DNA from: Chryseobacterium oleae | GTDB taxonomy: Bacteria; Bacteroidota; Bacteroidia; Flavobacteriales; Weeksellaceae | DNA: 64,000 nucleotides | NCBI RefSeq assembly: GCF_900115055.1 | Contig: NZ_FOVD01000003.1 | Coordinates: 434,001 to 498,000, forward strand | Reading direction: 5' to 3' | Shown here: piece after piece, positions 43,833-53,204 of the stretch | Layout: each line of letters opens with the position of its first letter | Position numbering within the stretch: position 1 is the stretch's first letter | Position numbers and translations under genes: made by a program | The notes under the pieces: model-generated | Told to the model about the DNA's origin: nothing | The model's database searches: none | What the model saw: the letters and a program-made list of their open reading frames with translations, nothing else

Positions 43833-45119
43833 TTATATGATCGGTGTCTTCCCGCCATTGCTCACATTAATAGCAGCAGAATTCTCACCGGACGCAATAA
43901 CCTCACCTCCTATTTCTATCTGTTTTACAATTCCGCCATCTACACTGTAGGTGAAAACATTATCTCCAAATGTTTGAAGGTTACCTCCGATTTTTATCTG
44001 ATCTACCTCTCCGCCTTCCTTAATACTCAAAGAAATTGCCGGAAGAAGTATATTTTTCCCCTTTACCAGTGAATTGCCTACTCCTCCATGGGTAGCAGCA
44101 TTTTTATGAACAGTAAGCTTACCTATTTTTTTACTGATCTGTATTGCGACTGCACCGTCTCCAAATGTACTTACAGAATCAAATGTAACATTCTCTATAG
44201 TCCCATCGTATTGATTGTATCCTCTGGCACCCAAACCATAGGTCTCTAAAGGCGCATTTGCTGTAAAGTTTTCAACGATCCCAAAATTTACAAAGCCTAC
44301 ACCGCTGGGTCCATACGAAATTACAGGTGCATTACAGGTCCAGTTTTTCACTTTACCCCATGTATCCAGAACCATATCATTCACACCATAAGTGATAATT
44401 TCACCATTGTGAACAATTTCATTAGCATCGGTACCATTCGCAATAAATATGGCCGCTGTAATAAAATCAGCAACTCCCGAGGGGATCTTGCCATGAGAGT
44501 ACACGGCGTTGGTTTGCAACATTTCAATAATGGTTTTACCTCCCTCATCTCCAAATCCCGCAATAAAAATCCCTGAACCTGAAACAGGAGCATTTTTTCT
44601 GCCTATAGAAATATTTTTCGCGGTCAATGTTATTTTACTCTTTTCAGAACTGCTGAGGTTGTAGATGGTCAATGCCCCTTGTAAAACATTCACCCCATAT
44701 TTTTGGGGCTGCTCGAGATAGTTTCTCGAATCGGATGCAATGATATCTATGCCTTCTATCGTAATGTCTGCATTTTCAAATTCATCCTTTGTTATAAACG
44801 AAAACTGTCCGCTAATCAGTAGATTCTTAAATAAAAAATCCCCCAGATTACTTTGGGTAAAAGCACTGAAAACAGCCTTTTTATTAACTGCGGCATGTAT
44901 ATTCAGATCAGCGATCGTGTTATTGGCAGATAGCCCGATACCGTCATTATTATCAAAAGAAAGCAACGGAAACTCCCCATTTTCATACATTTTCCCTTTT
45001 AGTGTACTTCCTTCAGGTAAAATTACACTGTAAGGACAAAGGAAACTTTTTTCAATTATAATTTCATTTGCATTTTCTTTAACCGCTGAGAGGAGTTGAT
45101 TAAAATTACTTACTTTCAT
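43833..45119 (-). CDS. Right-handed beta-helix repeat protein
   Basis: 428 residues without a signal peptide. The sequence is a run of short strands with Asn/Gly turns and repeated 20-25-residue units (VPVISYGPSGVGFVNFG-like, ENFTANAPLETYGLGARGYN, IENVTFDSVSTFGDGAVAIQ), typical of a parallel beta-helix of the pectate-lyase type. No catalytic residues are identifiable. It is the last gene of the catabolic run, 106 bp after the Rossmann protein. Its cytosolic prediction in such a cluster is odd. Confidence 0.75.
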   Translation of the reverse strand: MKVSNFNQLLSAVKENANEIIIEKSFLCPYSVILPEGSTLKGKMYENGEFPLLSFDNNDGIGLSANNTIADLNIHAAVNKKAVFSAFTQSNLGDFLFKNLLISGQFSFITKDEFENADITIEGIDIIASDSRNYLEQPQKYGVNVLQGALTIYNLSSSEKSKITLTAKNISIGRKNAPVSGSGIFIAGFGDEGGKTIIEMLQTNAVYSHGKIPSGVADFITAAIFIANGTDANEIVHNGEIITYGVNDMVLDTWGKVKNWTCNAPVISYGPSGVGFVNFGIVENFTANAPLETYGLGARGYNQYDGTIENVTFDSVSTFGDGAVAIQISKKIGKLTVHKNAATHGGVGNSLVKGKNILLPAISLSIKEGGEVDQIKIGGNLQTFGDNVFTYSVDGGIVKQIEIGGEVIASGENSAAINVSNGGKTPII

Positions 45120-45152
45120 TTTTTCAATTTAAAATTAGTTTTATCAATATTT

Positions 45153-45168
45153 AATGCCAGGAGGCATT
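45153..45168 (-). terminator. Short hairpin between the last two cluster genes
   Basis: AATGCC/GGCATT around AGGA. It may be a weak terminator or processing site; a similar AACG/CGTT hairpin follows near 45200. Confidence 0.3.
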
Positions 45169-45225
45169 TCTTCCCCTTGGCATTTATAAACTCATATTTA
45201 ACGCCCGCCAGGACGTTTAATCTTA

Positions 45226-45876
45226 TTATAATTTAGATTTTGCTTCAGAAAGAGTTACCGTTTTACCTAAGCCCCCTGCTTCGTGTAAATCTCCAAAAAC
45301 TTCAATCCTGGCCGATTGGTTCAGTCCCCCTATTCTCACAGGATCAAAACCATTATTCATAATAAGCTGTTCTACAATAGAGTCAATACTTTCATCATCG
45401 CTTGCATAAAATTCTACCGCTTTTTCTGGTGTTTGAAAAGATGCAGACTGAAGCGTACCGGCAAGTAAGGTCCCAAATGCCTTTACTAATTTCGCACCCT
45501 TCGGCAGAGATCCGGCATTAATTTCTCCTGCAGATTCGTCTTCTCCGATGATTTTTTTAAAACCACCATTCCCGTCCGGAGCAATTGCATTGGATGGATC
45601 TACTATAATCTTGTTTTCAAGATACGTTGCATTATCCTTTAAGAATCCGGAGATAGCTTGAAACGGTACGGCAAGAATTAAAACATCTGCCGCTTTCACC
45701 GCGAGTGCAACAGAATTTGCCTCAACAGAGGAACCTAACAGAGCTGCAAGATTCTTTGCCTCTTCTTCGTTGCGATCCGCCACTATATAGGAAGTATTGG
45801 ATTTTAAAAGATTAGAAGCTAACGCTTTTCCAATGTTTCCCAAGCCAATGATGGCTACTTTTTCATTTACTGACAT
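45226..45876 (-). CDS. NAD(P)-binding Rossmann protein, F420-dependent-reductase-like
   Basis: 216 residues. The N-terminal GxGxxG motif is VAIIGLGNIGKALASNL. The continuation (VLILAVPFQAISGFL, KIIVDPSNAIAPDG, GAKLVKAFGTLLAGTL) is that of the NADPH-dependent F420-reductase/ketopantoate-like group. Flavobacteria lack F420, so NADP-linked reduction of another substrate is more likely. A paralogue lies at 50678-51277 in the same operon. Confidence 0.85.
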   Translation of the reverse strand: MSVNEKVAIIGLGNIGKALASNLLKSNTSYIVADRNEEEAKNLAALLGSSVEANSVALAVKAADVLILAVPFQAISGFLKDNATYLENKIIVDPSNAIAPDGNGGFKKIIGEDESAGEINAGSLPKGAKLVKAFGTLLAGTLQSASFQTPEKAVEFYASDDESIDSIVEQLIMNNGFDPVRIGGLNQSARIEVFGDLHEAGGLGKTVTLSEAKSKL

Positions 45877-45973
45877 AATTTTTAAATTTTGATATTGAAT
45901 TAATAAATAAAATCAGGAAACTTTTTTTGCAGAGTTATAGATTTATTTCCATTAGCTTATGCTGCTATTTTTT

Positions 45974-46945
45974 TCACCAAACTCCACGTCTATGGTTAGA
46001 AACCCATCGAAACATCCCTAAAATATTCAGCTTATTCATCGCGTCAAAACCACCCCATTTTTTTACCTCTTCTGTGAACTTAACGTTTCTGTATAGCTGA
46101 TCCCAGCTTTGCCCTTCACGAACTAAATTCAAAACCTGCTGGTGAAGGCTTACAATATACTCTCTCTCTTCTCTGATGTCATCAAGTGTTGCCATAGTAT
46201 AATGTCCCACATCAATATAATCTACATCCTGTTTCAAGGCCCAGTCTAAAGTTTCTATCCAGCCATCATAATAAAAATCAAGAAAATCATTATAAGGCAT
46301 TGTTTTCGACTCTCCTACGTCCGTCAGCTGGAGAGCTTTATATTGGGGAAATAATACTACAGACATGCTATTAGAATGACTTGGTGCAATATGTTTAACA
46401 ATAACCGTTTCGCCTCCCAGCTTTATGGTTAATTGTTTATCATAAATAATGTCGGGAACAGCTACGGGCAGTTTTTCCCCAATAATTGGTTCCAGTCCGT
46501 TTTTGTGGATTATAATTTTGGCGCCAGCCTGCTGAAAAACTTGTGATCCCCCTGCATGATCATAATGAGCATGGGTAAGAATAACATATTTCACCGGAAC
46601 ATTAAATTTCTTTTTGATCTCATCTTTGAGCCAGATTGCTGCTTGTGTGAGTGCTGGGTCAATAACAATGGCACCTTCATGTGTAATAAGTACCAAACCA
46701 CTATGCAGAGCCGGTAAAGTACCATTAGTATGCCGATAAAGATTTCCTTTAACTTTTATGAGGGTTTTCTCTAAACCAGCATCTGGTTTTCCAAAAATAT
46801 CCTCCAAAACTTCGTGATTATCATAAAGAGATTTATCTACAAACTCAGGTCCACTAAGATGTGGGTCTAACTGAGCCTTAACATTTCCAACTAATAAAAT
46901 TAAAATAATTAAAGGAAAATAGGAAAGCTTTTTTTTTGCGCTCAC
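45974..46945 (-). CDS. Exported metallo-beta-lactamase-fold hydrolase
   Basis: 323 residues with a signal peptide (LIILILLVGNVKAQ). MBL motifs are YVILTHAHYDHAGGSQVF (H-x-H-x-D-H), DVGESKTM and VDYIDVGHYTMA. Periplasmic MBL proteins of this type hydrolyse esters, lactones or sulfates. It lies 41 bp after the P450 gene and belongs to the same transcription unit. Confidence 0.88.
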   Translation of the reverse strand: MSAKKKLSYFPLIILILLVGNVKAQLDPHLSGPEFVDKSLYDNHEVLEDIFGKPDAGLEKTLIKVKGNLYRHTNGTLPALHSGLVLITHEGAIVIDPALTQAAIWLKDEIKKKFNVPVKYVILTHAHYDHAGGSQVFQQAGAKIIIHKNGLEPIIGEKLPVAVPDIIYDKQLTIKLGGETVIVKHIAPSHSNSMSVVLFPQYKALQLTDVGESKTMPYNDFLDFYYDGWIETLDWALKQDVDYIDVGHYTMATLDDIREEREYIVSLHQQVLNLVREGQSWDQLYRNVKFTEEVKKWGGFDAMNKLNILGMFRWVSNHRRGVW

Positions 46946-46986
46946 GTTTATATTATTTTTTGTTTGAATTTCAAATAATTAAATGG

Positions 46987-48129
46987 TTATAAAATCACTT
47001 CCAACTTCATCAGATCTCTTGAAGTTATATTACTAAACCATTTTTCATTCATAATTTTTGACATTGGAAAATTTTCCGAAAATACTCCAAATATTATTTC
47101 TGCCTGCATTTTAGCTATGTATGGGCCGACACAGTAATGAATTCCTCTGCTAAATGACAGATAATCTTTTAAGGGATCTTCTCCGTTTTTATTATCATAA
47201 TTTGCAGAAGAAAGCATCGCTATAACAATATCTCCCGTACGAAGGTCAGATCCACTAAGGTTAGTCTCTTTGTGTACATATCTTGGAAAAGCACTGTTAG
47301 CAGGTGATGTACGAAATAAAACTTCATCAACAATATTTTTCACATTCAGTGATTCACCTTTTTTGTGATTTTTATTTATTATGATCTGACGTAAACCTTG
47401 ACTGATCAGACTAGCTGTTGTACCGCTTCCTGCCATAAACAAAAGTAAGCTCATACTTAAAATTTCATCATATGTGAGCCCATCTTTAAGTAATACGGAG
47501 ATTATGGATCGTTCATCCGGATGCTTTTCTTTATCAAATATAACCTTGCTAATTAAAGAATGGAACTCCATCACTTTGGGAAGATATTCTGGATCTGTCT
47601 TTGCCATTTGTAAAGCTATTCCATACCCGGGTAATTCCCTCTGCCATTTTAATCCTAACATTTTAGCAATTACTTTTACAGGTATCAAATAAGAAAGTTC
47701 GGTTACTAAGTCGTGTTTTTGTCCACTTTTCCAATCAACAAAAACTGCCTTCACTTCTCCGGTTATATAATCCCTATATGTTTCCAATGTTTCCGGAGTA
47801 AAGAAGCGTTCTAATGATTGTTTCAGTCTTTTATGTTTATCTCCATCATTTGCCAACAGGTGAGCTGGAGTAGGAATTGCCTTTGAAAAAGGGTTATTCT
47901 CATATGATTGATTCATCAGAGCGGGGCTTACTTTAAAAATCTCTCCCTCTAATAACACAGACTCTACATCTTGTCTTCTCGTAACTATCCAAACTTTAGG
48001 ACCATTACGTAATTGGTGAGGATACAGCCCTTTCAACTCTCTTATTGGAGCTAATATATTATCTGGATTTGTTGCGAATTCTACCGAACTAAAATCTAAT
48101 TGATTATTCTTGAGATCCATATTCTTCAT
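46987..48129 (-). CDS. Cytochrome P450 with atypical K-helix and I-helix motifs
   Basis: 380 residues, the size of a soluble bacterial P450. The haem-ligand loop FSRGIHYCVG (about 325-334) is complete. The I-helix reads FMAGSGTT (about 231-238), with Gly where most P450s have Asp or Glu before Thr. The K-helix reads VDEVLFRTSP (about 264-273), where EVLR would be canonical, so the ExxR Arg is shifted by one residue. No ferredoxin or ferredoxin reductase gene is nearby. It lies between the aldehyde dehydrogenase and MBL genes. Hydroxylation or O-demethylation of the pathway substrate is a guess. Confidence 0.9.
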   Translation of the reverse strand: MKNMDLKNNQLDFSSVEFATNPDNILAPIRELKGLYPHQLRNGPKVWIVTRRQDVESVLLEGEIFKVSPALMNQSYENNPFSKAIPTPAHLLANDGDKHKRLKQSLERFFTPETLETYRDYITGEVKAVFVDWKSGQKHDLVTELSYLIPVKVIAKMLGLKWQRELPGYGIALQMAKTDPEYLPKVMEFHSLISKVIFDKEKHPDERSIISVLLKDGLTYDEILSMSLLLFMAGSGTTASLISQGLRQIIINKNHKKGESLNVKNIVDEVLFRTSPANSAFPRYVHKETNLSGSDLRTGDIVIAMLSSANYDNKNGEDPLKDYLSFSRGIHYCVGPYIAKMQAEIIFGVFSENFPMSKIMNEKWFSNITSRDLMKLEVIL

Positions 48130-48160
48130 TTTTACTTTTACCTCTTCTGAAGTTACTTAT

Positions 48161-49609
48161 CTACAAAATACCTGCCTGATGAAATATGTGCTTATGCTCA
48201 ATAAAGTCATGCATAGCCGCTAACCCATTTAGTCTGCCTAAACCACTTAGCTTGTAGCCTCCTTCTTCAAATTCGTCATTGACCTGAGCCCAGTTATTTA
48301 TCCAAACTGTACCTGCCTCCAGTTCTTTTGCAACCTTTAAAGGTAAATCTACGTTTTGACTCCAGATAGATGCAGCCAGGCCGTATATGTTATCATTTGC
48401 CAATTCAACGGCTTCTTCTGGGGTATCGAAAATTTGTAAGGTAGCAACAGGTCCAAAAGTTTCTTCCTGAATGATTTTCATCTTATTGTCATTAACCTCC
48501 AGTAAGGCAGGCCGGTAAAACGCTCCTGCAGATAAAGGTCCTTCAGGGATTTTTCCACCACGTACCAAAACTTTTGCCCCTAAACCAATTGCTTCTTCAA
48601 CGATCTTATCTACTCTCTCTACATTCGCTTTGTCTATCATTGGTCCCATATCAGATTCAGGATTGCTTGCAGGCCCCGGTTTTACATTCTCCAGTCTTTC
48701 AGAAAATGTTTTTATGAAACGATCTGCAATACCTCTCTGAACTAAAAGACGGCTCCCTGTCATACAAAACTGACCTGCAAATACCGTAATTGCTTTTTCG
48801 AGTACGGGAAGTGCGGTTTCCAGATCTGCATCATTAAATACCAGCATTGGTGTTTTTCCTCCAAGTTCAAAGCCGAAACGTTTTAAATTACTTGCCCCAT
48901 TCCGCATCAAAATTTTTCCGGTTGCAGTACTTCCTGTATAACTTATTGAAGGTACATCAGGTGATTCGATCATTAAAGCAGCTCCTTCACTTCCGCTTTC
49001 TGTAAATTGGTTGATGATACCTTTGGGTAAAGATTTAACCGATTCAAAAATTTCATTGATTGCACGATTGACCTGTGCGGTTTGAGAGGGCATCTTTATT
49101 ACTGTACTGCATCCGGCAGCCAAAGCAGGAGCTAGCGAACGGATCATCAAAATAACGGGTGAATTCCATGGAGCAATAATCCCGGCAACCCCAATGGGCC
49201 CTGACAATACCATGCTGTAGGAACCTGCTCTGGTCTCTAGTGCTCTCCCACTTTCAGCTAAAGTCAATGCGGCATAATAACGTAATTTGGGTGGTACTAA
49301 ATTGAATTCAAATTCTGCTTCTCCCCTGATTTTACCATTTTCAAGGCATAATATGTCAATTAATTTTTCTTGGTTGTCTTCAAAAGCTGCAGCGAGTTCA
49401 TTGATTACTTTGTATCGTAAATGTCGACTGTTTTTCCAGTCACTTTCTTTAAATGCTCTTTTTGCTGCTTCAATGGCACTACGAGCCTCAATAGATCCTC
49501 CATCAGCATAAGTTCCTATTTTTTCTCCTGTTGCCGGATTGAAACTATCTCTATGGTGATTGCTGTCAACCCACTCTCCATCAATCCAATTAAGTGCTAT
49601 TTTATTCAT
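48161..49609 (-). CDS. NAD(P)-dependent aldehyde dehydrogenase
   Basis: 482 residues, full-length ALDH. Key motifs are APWNSPVILMIRSLAPAL (about 145), FELGGKTPMLVF (general base Glu about 247) and GQFCMTGSRLLV (catalytic Cys about 281), followed by EETFGPVATLQIF near the C-terminus. It oxidises an aldehyde to the acid, probably the product of the GMC oxidoreductase or P450 in the same operon. Overlap or near-contact with neighbours (31-37 bp) supports co-transcription. Confidence 0.95.
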   Translation of the reverse strand: MNKIALNWIDGEWVDSNHHRDSFNPATGEKIGTYADGGSIEARSAIEAAKRAFKESDWKNSRHLRYKVINELAAAFEDNQEKLIDILCLENGKIRGEAEFEFNLVPPKLRYYAALTLAESGRALETRAGSYSMVLSGPIGVAGIIAPWNSPVILMIRSLAPALAAGCSTVIKMPSQTAQVNRAINEIFESVKSLPKGIINQFTESGSEGAALMIESPDVPSISYTGSTATGKILMRNGASNLKRFGFELGGKTPMLVFNDADLETALPVLEKAITVFAGQFCMTGSRLLVQRGIADRFIKTFSERLENVKPGPASNPESDMGPMIDKANVERVDKIVEEAIGLGAKVLVRGGKIPEGPLSAGAFYRPALLEVNDNKMKIIQEETFGPVATLQIFDTPEEAVELANDNIYGLAASIWSQNVDLPLKVAKELEAGTVWINNWAQVNDEFEEGGYKLSGLGRLNGLAAMHDFIEHKHIFHQAGIL

Positions 49610-49646
49610 AATCCTGTTATTTTAGAAAGGTTTATATTGGTTCAAA

Positions 49647-50639
49647 TTATAAGTTGAATAAATTTGCGGCGTTGGTTCTTCCAATTTTGATCCGGTCATT
49701 TCTACTAATTAATGTCTTATCAAACCATTTACTGGCAGTCTTCATACTTTCGTATGGATAATCTGCAGAAAACATAACTCGATCAACTCCTATTTCACTA
49801 ATGGTATTCAGCAGTCCTTTAGTGTGAAAATGTCCACTGGTAGTAATATAAAAGTTATTATTAAAGTAGTCACTTACTTTCTTTTTCGCCTTTCCTAATC
49901 CTGTTCCTTCATGCTGCATATTTAAACGATGTTCGAGCCTTGGAAGCATAAAAGGTAGACCTTCCCCTAAATGTCCCAGTATGACAGTAAGGTTTGGATA
50001 TTGGTCAAATAGCCCACTGAGCATAAGGCGTATGGCATGGGTTGCTGTCTCATGTGCAAATCCCCATGCAGAGCCTATTAAAGAAGAATATCCTTCATAA
50101 ATACGACGTTGAGAAGCTAAAGGCTCGCGGGGATGAAGGTATACCGGTACATTAAGTTGTGCCACACGATCCCAAAACTCCCATATGGGTTCTTCATCCA
50201 GATATTGAGCGGTATTTTCATCTCCTATATTGGTATATCCGTTTACCAGAGCTCCTTTGAATCCAAATTCTTTTACAGCCCGTTCCAATTCGTTTGCAGC
50301 TTCTTTAGGTGACTGTAAGGCTACAGTAGCAAAGGCCTGCAATCTTTCAGGATGTTTTGACGTAAAAACTTCATAGATTTCATTGTTTGTTTTCACCGCG
50401 AAATCTACTGCTGTATTTTTATCAATAATTGACTGTGCTCCAGGTGAAGTGAGCGATAGAATGGATACAGCGATACCTGCTTCATCCATTTCATCTAATC
50501 TTCGGGAAGTATCCAACAGTCTAAAATCTACATCAGCCATGTAACCTGCTCCGTTTCTGGCTGATTCTCCACTGGAATCCCAGAGGCTATTATTAAGCGA
50601 TGTGGTTAAATGTTCTTCTAAAACTATTTTATTTTTCAT
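49647..50639 (-). CDS. Amidohydrolase-superfamily decarboxylase (gamma-resorcylate type)
   Basis: 330 residues. The start KNKIVLEEHLTT has the E-x-H metal-binding form of the ACMSD/gamma-resorcylate decarboxylase branch. Further ligands are in VYLHPREPL (His), VILGHLGEGLPFMLPRLEHR (His) and VMFSADYPYE (Asp). Such zinc or manganese enzymes decarboxylate aromatic or unsaturated acids without a cofactor. Placed next to an aldehyde dehydrogenase that makes an acid, a decarboxylation step is plausible. Confidence 0.9.
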   Translation of the reverse strand: MKNKIVLEEHLTTSLNNSLWDSSGESARNGAGYMADVDFRLLDTSRRLDEMDEAGIAVSILSLTSPGAQSIIDKNTAVDFAVKTNNEIYEVFTSKHPERLQAFATVALQSPKEAANELERAVKEFGFKGALVNGYTNIGDENTAQYLDEEPIWEFWDRVAQLNVPVYLHPREPLASQRRIYEGYSSLIGSAWGFAHETATHAIRLMLSGLFDQYPNLTVILGHLGEGLPFMLPRLEHRLNMQHEGTGLGKAKKKVSDYFNNNFYITTSGHFHTKGLLNTISEIGVDRVMFSADYPYESMKTASKWFDKTLISRNDRIKIGRTNAANLFNL

Positions 50640-50677
50640 AAAAGTTTATTCCAATTTTGTGATTTAATGTGACAGGG

Positions 50678-51277
50678 CTAGAGAGGATAGCTTATAAGAT
50701 TTTTAAGACTGAGTGGACCAATAATCAATTGCTGCAACATTCCTCCTTCATTAAGCTTACCTAAATAAATGCCTTCAAATCCGAAGTCTTTAATTATCTC
50801 CCCTATTTTTGTATTCGCTTCCTGATGATTTCCAGAAAAAAACAACACCCGACTTCCTCCTTCGAGGCTTGGATTTTCTGCCATTCGCTGTACGGGTAAT
50901 GTATTGAATGCTTTTACCACCATGGCCCCTTTTAAGTAATCCGAAACCACCTCTGAAGAGTTTCTTCCATTAGTATCAATCGGTTTTATATCGGGCATGG
51001 TAACTGCATTGGTCGCATCAATGACTATTTTGCTATTCCAGTCATAACCGGAAACAGCATCTTTTACATTTTCAAATGGCACCGCTATAAAAACCACATC
51101 TGTAGCCACGGCATCTGCTACACTACCCGCTTTTATGCCGGTTCCCATCTCTTTTACGGCCTTCTCCAGGGTATCAATATCAGATTTGCCGCTTATAATA
51201 ATATCATATCCTGCTTTTGAAGCATGTGCAGCAAAAGCTTTGCCTACTCTTCCTGATCCAATTATTCCTATTTTCAT
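50678..51277 (-). CDS. NAD(P)-binding Rossmann protein, F420-dependent-reductase-like
   Basis: 199 residues. The N-terminus MKIGIIGSGRVGKAFAAHA carries GxGxxG. VVFIAVPFENVKDAV, KIVIDATNAVTMPD and GAMVVKAFNTLPVQRM follow the same plan as 45226-45876, so the operon encodes two divergent paralogues. It starts 15 bp after the GMC gene. The substrate is unknown; reduction or NADP-linked oxidation is expected. Confidence 0.85.
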   Translation of the reverse strand: MKIGIIGSGRVGKAFAAHASKAGYDIIISGKSDIDTLEKAVKEMGTGIKAGSVADAVATDVVFIAVPFENVKDAVSGYDWNSKIVIDATNAVTMPDIKPIDTNGRNSSEVVSDYLKGAMVVKAFNTLPVQRMAENPSLEGGSRVLFFSGNHQEANTKIGEIIKDFGFEGIYLGKLNEGGMLQQLIIGPLSLKNLISYPL

Positions 51278-51292
51278 TTTTTTACTTATTTT

Positions 51293-52960
51293 TTAATTTT
51301 TATTTTTAATTTCATCTGCAATTTTTTCTGCCATCATGATTACCGTTGGATTAGGCGCTGCAGATACGGCATCCGGAAAAATAGATGCATCCACGACTCT
51401 TAATCCAATAGTTTTATAGACGTTTCCTGAAAAATCCACTACCGCAGTCTCATCACTTTCCAACCCCATTGGAGCGGTTGAAAACGGATGATGATATGTA
51501 TCTATTGTTTTTTTCATTGATTCAAGGATAGCATCATCAGTCTGCGCCTGATCTCCGGGATTCAATTCCTGTACAATCATATCTTTTAATGGGGATGTTT
51601 TACCGATCTTACGTGACAGTTTAATTCCCTCCAGCAAGCGTTTTCGATCTTCTTCTTCTCTCAGAAAGTTAAGATCAATAACCGGAGCCAAATTCGGATC
51701 TTTGCCTGCTAATTTTAATGTCCCTTTTGATTTTGGATTTGTCAAAGCTACGGCTAACACAAAACCAACTTTTGTAGGGCTTTGGTCGTGAGGAAATAAA
51801 TGAGTGGCGGTGATGTGTAAATCCAATTCTCCATTTTTAGCATAAGAGGAGTTTGTCCATATTTTTGCACCAATAGCCGGTGTCTGTACACCAATTTTAT
51901 CGGGGTTGGCCGCATAAGCATTGTAATAAAAAGGATGATCATATAATTTCTGACCAACAGGAAGTTCAGCTATGACACGAATTCCCAGTGCCTCCAATTC
52001 TTTTTTCGGGCCAATGCCTGAACGTAATAAAATGGCTGCACTACCATAAGTTCCGGCAGAAAGTATGATTTCCTTGCCTTTGAAAATCCTGCCATCTGCC
52101 AACTGTATTCCTTTTGCTCTGTTTTTTTCAAAAATAATTTTATCGGTTAGTGCTTCTCCTACTACCGTCAAATTTTTCCGGCTGCGAACTTCTTCATTCA
52201 AATAAGTCATCCCGGTATTTACACGAATACCATTTATAATGTTCATAGGATATGCTCCCACACCTTTCTGTTTATCTGCGTTAAAGTCTGTGATTTCTTC
52301 AAATCCGCCTTCAACAGCTGCATTTATAAAAGCGAGTTGCATCGGACTTATGTCTTTTTTTGTTTTTTGAACTATCGGGAATAAGCCATCGTGACCGTGC
52401 CAATTAGTATCCGGTATATTGGAGGTTTCCATTTTTTTATAATAAGGAAAAACGTCATTCCAGGACCACCCTTTTATATGATACTTTTTTTCCCAACGTT
52501 CAAAATCCCCGGGTAAAGAACGTACCGCAACAGCACCATTTACAGAAGAACTTCCTCCGAGCGTTTTGCCCCGAACTACCGAAACCGGTTTTTCTACATA
52601 CCCTGGTTTACTTTTATATCCCCATTCATAACGACTGTCTCCATTGGCGCCCAGAATATCGCTGTTTGCCAGGATATCGGGATATCCTTTTGAGTCGAAA
52701 ATAGGACCTGCTTCTACAACCAATATTTTTTTTTTCTGGTTTTCTGATAAACGGTTTGCCAAAACTGATCCAGCTGATCCGGCTCCTATAATAATATAAT
52801 CGTAATCAACATTGGTTGCCAAGACATTTACGTTTTGTATTATTTTTTTCTGCCCGTCCACCTGAGATGGCAGTATTGAGACGACCAGTAACATCATCCG
52901 TCCTACTTTTTTCCATACCAGCCTGAAAGTACTTATACTTTGATACACATCTGTTTTCAT
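51293..52960 (-). CDS. GMC-family FAD-dependent oxidoreductase, possibly exported
   Basis: 555 residues. The FAD-binding motif is DYDYIIIGAGSAGSVLANRL (about 53-72). The GMC signature GKTLGGSSSVNGAV and the C-terminal active-site region YHHPFSTAPMG...DASIFPDAVSAAPNPTV are present, with His in HHPF. It is close to choline/alcohol dehydrogenases of the family. The first 36 residues (RMMLLVVSILPSQVDGQ) look like a signal peptide, which is unusual for a GMC enzyme of this size. It is the first enzyme of the operon. Confidence 0.92.
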   Translation of the reverse strand: MKTDVYQSISTFRLVWKKVGRMMLLVVSILPSQVDGQKKIIQNVNVLATNVDYDYIIIGAGSAGSVLANRLSENQKKKILVVEAGPIFDSKGYPDILANSDILGANGDSRYEWGYKSKPGYVEKPVSVVRGKTLGGSSSVNGAVAVRSLPGDFERWEKKYHIKGWSWNDVFPYYKKMETSNIPDTNWHGHDGLFPIVQKTKKDISPMQLAFINAAVEGGFEEITDFNADKQKGVGAYPMNIINGIRVNTGMTYLNEEVRSRKNLTVVGEALTDKIIFEKNRAKGIQLADGRIFKGKEIILSAGTYGSAAILLRSGIGPKKELEALGIRVIAELPVGQKLYDHPFYYNAYAANPDKIGVQTPAIGAKIWTNSSYAKNGELDLHITATHLFPHDQSPTKVGFVLAVALTNPKSKGTLKLAGKDPNLAPVIDLNFLREEEDRKRLLEGIKLSRKIGKTSPLKDMIVQELNPGDQAQTDDAILESMKKTIDTYHHPFSTAPMGLESDETAVVDFSGNVYKTIGLRVVDASIFPDAVSAAPNPTVIMMAEKIADEIKNKN

Positions 52961-53041
52961 TTAATGATTTAGTATTTATTATTGCGGAACAGTGAAATTT
53001 AAACATATCCATTTTTAAAAATGCTGAGCATCTCAATTTGA

Positions 53042-53197
53042 TCAAAAAAAGGCTTCAGCTGCAGGTTTACATTCAATATTTAACTGTAAATTCGCTTTCA
53101 TTTCTTTCATTACATTGTTCTGAATATTTTGAGACAAATCATCTGGAACTTTGTAAATATTCTTGCATTCTAGTTTTTCTATATCAAACTCCTTCAT
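53042..53197 (-). CDS. Small Chryseobacterium-type protein (51 aa)
   Basis: 51 residues, MKEFDIEKLECKNIYKVPDD then LSQNIQNNVMKEMKANLQL, ending in an Ala/Phe-rich tail. It resembles small flavobacterial proteins that begin (M)EKFDIEKLE-KNIYKVP and often lie in anti-sigma-like or regulatory operons. It sits between the SnoaL-like gene's terminator and the GMC gene. The reading frame is well formed, but function is unknown. Confidence 0.6.
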   Translation of the reverse strand: MKEFDIEKLECKNIYKVPDDLSQNIQNNVMKEMKANLQLNIECKPAAEAFF

Positions 53198-53204
53198 CTA
53201 AATT

